Source: Coffea arabica
Taxonomy: Eukaryota > Streptophyta > Magnoliopsida > Gentianales > Rubiaceae
NCBI RefSeq assembly: GCF_036785885.1
Contig: NC_092329.1
Coordinates: forward strand, 8,742,001-8,806,000
Direction: 5' to 3'
DNA length: 64,000 nucleotides
The position numbers were made by a program, and so were the translations under genes. Shown piece after piece: positions 60,260 through 64,000 of the stretch (position 1 is its first letter; every line of letters begins with the position of its first letter). The notes under the pieces are model-generated. The model ran no database searches and had not been told where the DNA came from. It worked only from the letters and a program-made list of their open reading frames with translations.

Positions 60260-60990
60260 CCTACTTTAAATCTCATTTAGATTACTATTTTTTTAAATTT
60301 TTATAAAAAATATATTATAACGATTTAATATATTTGAGATTAAAAACATAATTATAAAATATGATCATGAAAAATATAAATTTTTTTTAAAAAAAAACTA
60401 CAATCCACCTTGCTTTAATACAATATAATTTATGAATAGTCAAAAATAATTAAATTGTAGTCAAGTACTAATACTTAAAATAAGATAGAAATATTTCGCT
60501 CAATAATTTTTGTTAATTTCATAAATATAATAATATTAAAATGGGACAGAATTGATTAAATTCTTTTGACGATGTATACTTCCACCTAAGACTAGGGCGG
60601 GGTTATCCATTAGTCGCACAGAAGACCGGACCGGAGAAAAAATGCAAAGAAGTGGGCGTGGGGGGAATAAAAGTAAAAAGTGAAAAGGAGTTAGCTGTCT
60701 ATTTTGCTTTTGTTTTGATCCTTCTTGATCAAAAAGAGGTTGGCAAAGATTTACATCCGATTTTTTTGTTTTTAAACTTTCTGATTTCATAGGTTGGAAG
60801 ACTATAGAGAATCATCAAGTGTATACGCATATTAGGAACATTCCAAAAAAATATCTATGATTACACATAATAATCATTTGTAACTCTTGAAAAGTTTCGA
60901 GTAATTTTTTACCTCGCACTCTTTTTCACTCATTTTTCACCCTTAACTATTTGAAAAACTTTAACCACGTCCTTCCCACCCTTACCTATG
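60260..60990. other. Intergenic DNA with MITE-like ends
   Basis: CATTTAGATTACTATTTTTT near 60277 and its partner AAACTACAATCCACC near 60397 look like imperfect inverted ends of a ~135 bp MITE. No gene is seen. Confidence 0.4.
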
Positions 60991-61113
60991 TTTGGATAGC
61001 AAATTTTCTTTACGTTTTCAGTTGATACATTTTTTAATCATCTTTTTATCTCATATATATCAAATCTCTAGAGTATTTTTTCTACAAAAAATTCAGAAAA
61101 ATGCAATCCAAAC
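60990..61113. mobile_element. MITE with GTTTGGAT ends (distant copy)
   Basis: TGTTTGGATAGCAAATTTTC at the left and GCAATCCAAAC at the right are inverted repeats. TCATCTTTTTATCTCATATA inside corresponds to the ACCTTTTTATCTCACATATA word of the copy at 10161. Confidence 0.6.
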
Positions 61114-61794
61114 AAGACTATATCTTGACCACTGAACCGAGTCAAATGGTTTAGTTTCAAGTAATTTGTTGTTAATATATTTAAGTAAAATTTCTCCGTA
61201 TTAGGAAATATATATGGTTTTCCTCAAGTGAATTCTTTTGATGTTTATTAGGGAATTGGACAACCATATAAGTTTGCATTTTTGCTCTAGAGTAGAGATC
61301 CAATTTGTCCCATTTTTTTGTTTTAGGTCGAACAGATGCCGGTGCTTTTGTAGTTATCCTGTTGTCTGAGTTAATACTACTATATGTTATCCAAATACAA
61401 TTGCTTTAGCTACCTTTCCCAGCCACCTACAGAAATAAAACAAGAAATTGATCTAACAATTATTCTTTCAAATGTTACAGCCCAAGAATTTCTCTTTAAC
61501 TAGAAGTTAAGCTAAGAATATTTTTTTTTCCCTTGTGCTAACAGGAATGTCATATAGCCCACAAAAGATTTGGGGAAAAGATTATATTAGTGTTTTTTTT
61601 TTTCTCGTCTGGTTTGCTTTCTGCACTATCTTCAATAATGTTGTGTTTTTGGCATCATCGATATGAATAACACATTAATTAACAAGACAAGTGAAAGGGA
61701 GAAAGCCTTTGAGAGAAAAAAAAAACAATAAATTAGAGTGAGAATTCAAGAATAGGACATGTTCAAATCAATCCAAACAAGTATTCAATGGCAA

Positions 61795-61993
61795 CGGCCC
61801 TTCATGGGTAGTTCGATTGGTCACAGCACGCTTCCTTAGGAGCTGTTGTTCAGTGCCCGCAAGGGTTCTGAGTCCCATGGTTAACGTGTTCGGGGGGACG
61901 GTGCCTCTCCTCTCGGGCCTATGGGGGATTAGTCGGATCCGGTTTACCCAATGGCCTGAATACCCCCTCCGTCAGACAAAAAAAAAAAAAAAA
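61795..61993 (+). mobile_element. Complete tRNA-derived SINE with 14-16 bp TSD
   Basis: The 199-base insert is GC-richer than its surroundings. It has an A-box-like GGTAGTTCGATTGGT near the start, a degenerate B-box region GGGTTCTGAGTCCC about 50 bases later, and a terminal A tract after CCGTCAGAC. It is flanked by the exact repeat GTATTCAATGGCAA at 61781-61794 and 61994-62007 (AA precedes both). Perfect TSDs indicate a recent insertion. The body differs from the other SINEs here. Confidence 0.88.
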
Positions 61994-62007
61994 GTATTCA
62001 ATGGCAA

Positions 62008-63870
62008 TGCATATGAAAAATCTCCAATTGTTCTAGTTTGAATTGACCCCATTAAAATAGGTTAAGAAAACAAAAATTTTTAGTACAGTTTTTTCACTCC
62101 CTCCTTGTATATACTGATAAAGATGGATCTACTTCAGGAAAACCCCTCCACAAGTTGGCTTCATATGTTACCAAATTTGTCAATGTTTTGGTAGCATCCG
62201 ATCAACTGAAAAGATTAGGATGGCATCCCAAATCATGACAATTCATACACAGTCTTGATTTGCCTTGGAAAGATTAGGATGAGGCCAGCAAAGGTCCCAA
62301 GCTTTTAGGGTAAAGTTTCATCAATTCTGGAATTTCACATCCCCAGAAAACTCTTTTTTGACCTTTAATTAGACTAGATAGAAGAAGAAGACATCACTGA
62401 CTACATTGCTGCTAAAAAGAAAAGATGCATGCCAAACAGACAACAAGGGGTGTGATGTGTTGTGCCTACAGAATTGGGATTTTTGCCATTTTAACACCGC
62501 CACCAGGAAATGCAATGCAGCAATAATCTATCACCAGAACACCATCATAATAACAATAATAATACCAAAAGACTTGGCCAGCAAAATAATTATGGTAGAC
62601 AAAGAAAAACAGTACAGTGTCCTTGTTCAGCCAGATTTAACAATTTTCAACCATCCCACTCATTACTCCTCCTTCTTTTCCATTTCTATGGGTTCTTCTT
62701 CTTCTTCTTTTTTTTTTTTTTTTATTTTATTGATCAGAAAGATTCGTCTGTTTTTTCTTGCACCATGTCCATGCTGCTGCACCTGCATGTATTCCCATAA
62801 TTTTTATGTCATAAATACCCCCCTACTCACATGCCAAACATACATGGACCCCAGATAAATGTTGTCAGATGCTGTAGGCCACGAAAAGGGGCCCAATATT
62901 CCCACATTGCAAGGGTAGAAATGAGATAAAACTAATATATAATTTTTCGATAACTAGTAGACTTCTTTTTTTTTTTTGCGTTTAATAGTCAAAGGCAAGA
63001 GATGGAATAACATTTCAGTGCATATTTACGTACTCTTTTGGCTTTTCAAAATTCAGTTATTGAAACTCTATCAAAATAGTTTGATAAAATTTACAATTTT
63101 GAAGTTCCAAAATTTACATGTATCATGCTTGATATAAACTTAGAGAAATAGTTATAGTATTTACACACATTTATATTATTATCTTTTATACTCATTCTCG
63201 TCTGTTTTACTAAGTAAATAACACGGTCTATAAGAAGCAAAATAACGAGATACATAAATAAATGTTCTTCTAAACTCATCATCATCATCAAATGATAAAC
63301 AAGAATGGTCCAAGATAATGTCTTTACCAAATACTCACTAGTTAAATTTATGAATTTCTTATACCGATATCATATACATGAATCGAGCTGAATGCATACA
63401 ACATAATTTTTGTTTATTTTTAAACTTCAATTGTTGCATATATAGCATACTTTAACTATACCCATTAATGTACACACAGGTAATGCAAAAGAGCCTCATC
63501 TTAGACTTATTTCTAGCATGTATTCAAAAATCGCGAAAACCTTGAAACAAAGGCGGTGTTTGTAAAAATAAATAAAATAAGGTGCTGTTTGAATTGCAAT
63601 TTCTTATTAAAAAATGTTTACTTTTTTCTTTGTAAATTAAAATTCTTACATTTTTTATAAGCATATTTTTTTTATCCTAGAGATATCAAATTAATACAGT
63701 ATTATTCAAATGGGTGGGATTAGGTTTCAAAAGAAAGAGGGAGAATTTTTTTTTAAAAAAAGGAAAATGGTTTAGCGGGGAAGAATATTTAGAGTGAGGG
63801 ATACGCAGGAAAGCAATTAGTGAGGGTATGAGTTAGGAGGGGACATAGGGAAAACAAGAGGGAGGCCATA
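62008..63870. other. Intergenic DNA, no gene seen
   Basis: A 150-codon plus frame at 62406-62858 includes a poly-Phe run produced by a T tract and has no recognisable motif, so it is not called. TTTGAATTGCAATTTCTTA near 63588 resembles one MITE end. Confidence 0.45.
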
Positions 63871-63873
63871 TGA

Positions 63874-64000
63874 TGCGGTTGGGAGACAGGAAAGCGGCTT
63901 TTAGAGTTGGATTGCCGGGTTACGAACGCGACATATAACCTCCTCCCCTACGCCCGCAGATGCGCCGAGCTCTGCTCCTTCCACGCTCACCTCATCAGGC
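63874..64000 (+). CDS. Possible 5' portion of a gene at the right edge (PPR-like?)
   Basis: Composition turns GC-rich from about 63880. One plus frame is open to the edge and reads NATYNLLPYARRCAELCSFH and then AHLIR. The LL...C..L...HAHLIR spacing is reminiscent of the first repeat of plant pentatricopeptide proteins. That frame has no ATG after its last upstream stop (TGA at 63871). An ATG at 63960 opens a different frame (MRRALLLPRSPHQ). Too little is visible to choose, and the strand is also uncertain. Confidence 0.25.

Noticed and set aside
62406..62858. 150-codon open frame on the plus strand
   Set aside because: The length depends on a T-tract-encoded poly-Phe run, composition is not coding-like, and there is no motif or splice support.

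Overview
The window is nuclear DNA of a flowering plant, most likely a eudicot. The evidence is AT-rich sequence, genes with many GT-AG introns, plant-type protein families, tRNA-derived SINEs, MITEs, and a copia LTR element primed by initiator tRNA-Met. I cannot name the species. Three complete genes and one partial gene are supported. They occupy about a quarter of the window including introns; the rest is intergenic DNA built largely from decayed or non-autonomous transposable elements.

Layout, left to right. (1) 446-2823, plus strand: the last two exons of an unidentified protein gene. It converges on (2) a complete 12-exon ATP-dependent phosphoenolpyruvate carboxykinase gene on the minus strand (8973 to 3088), which reconstructs to 668 residues with every splice phase consistent. 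(3) 9.3-30 kb: a transposon-rich stretch. It holds SINEs, a MULE-like long-TIR element, a hAT derivative that keeps the C-terminus of its transposase, two related ~1.05 kb TIR elements, a Helitron-like 3' terminus next to a captured piece of the HEMA gene, a three-copy tandem repeat and an AT-only block inside a MITE. (4) 30382-33293, plus: a complete three-exon glutamyl-tRNA reductase gene (HEMA, 571 residues). (5) 34-47 kb: a possible solo LTR, another SINE, MITEs, a PIF/Harbinger derivative with an ORF1 remnant, and a fully bounded 1.6 kb deletion derivative of a copia retrotransposon (345 bp LTRs, PBS, gag piece, pol tail). (6) 47.6-54.6 kb: old local duplications with no recognised gene. 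One ~0.5 kb unit occurs three times and has a very well conserved 17-base core. (7) 59096 to 55785, minus: a complete six-exon Aux/IAA repressor gene of the IAA8/IAA9/IAA27 clade (366 residues) with a spliced 5' leader. (8) 60-64 kb: MITEs, a textbook SINE insertion, and a GC-rich right edge that may begin another gene.

The three complete genes serve unrelated pathways (gluconeogenesis and organic-acid metabolism; tetrapyrrole synthesis; auxin signalling), and nothing suggests a functional cluster. The most unusual signals are the HEMA fragment carried about 10 kb upstream of HEMA in inverted orientation beside a Helitron-like end, and the triplicated unit in the 50-54 kb region.
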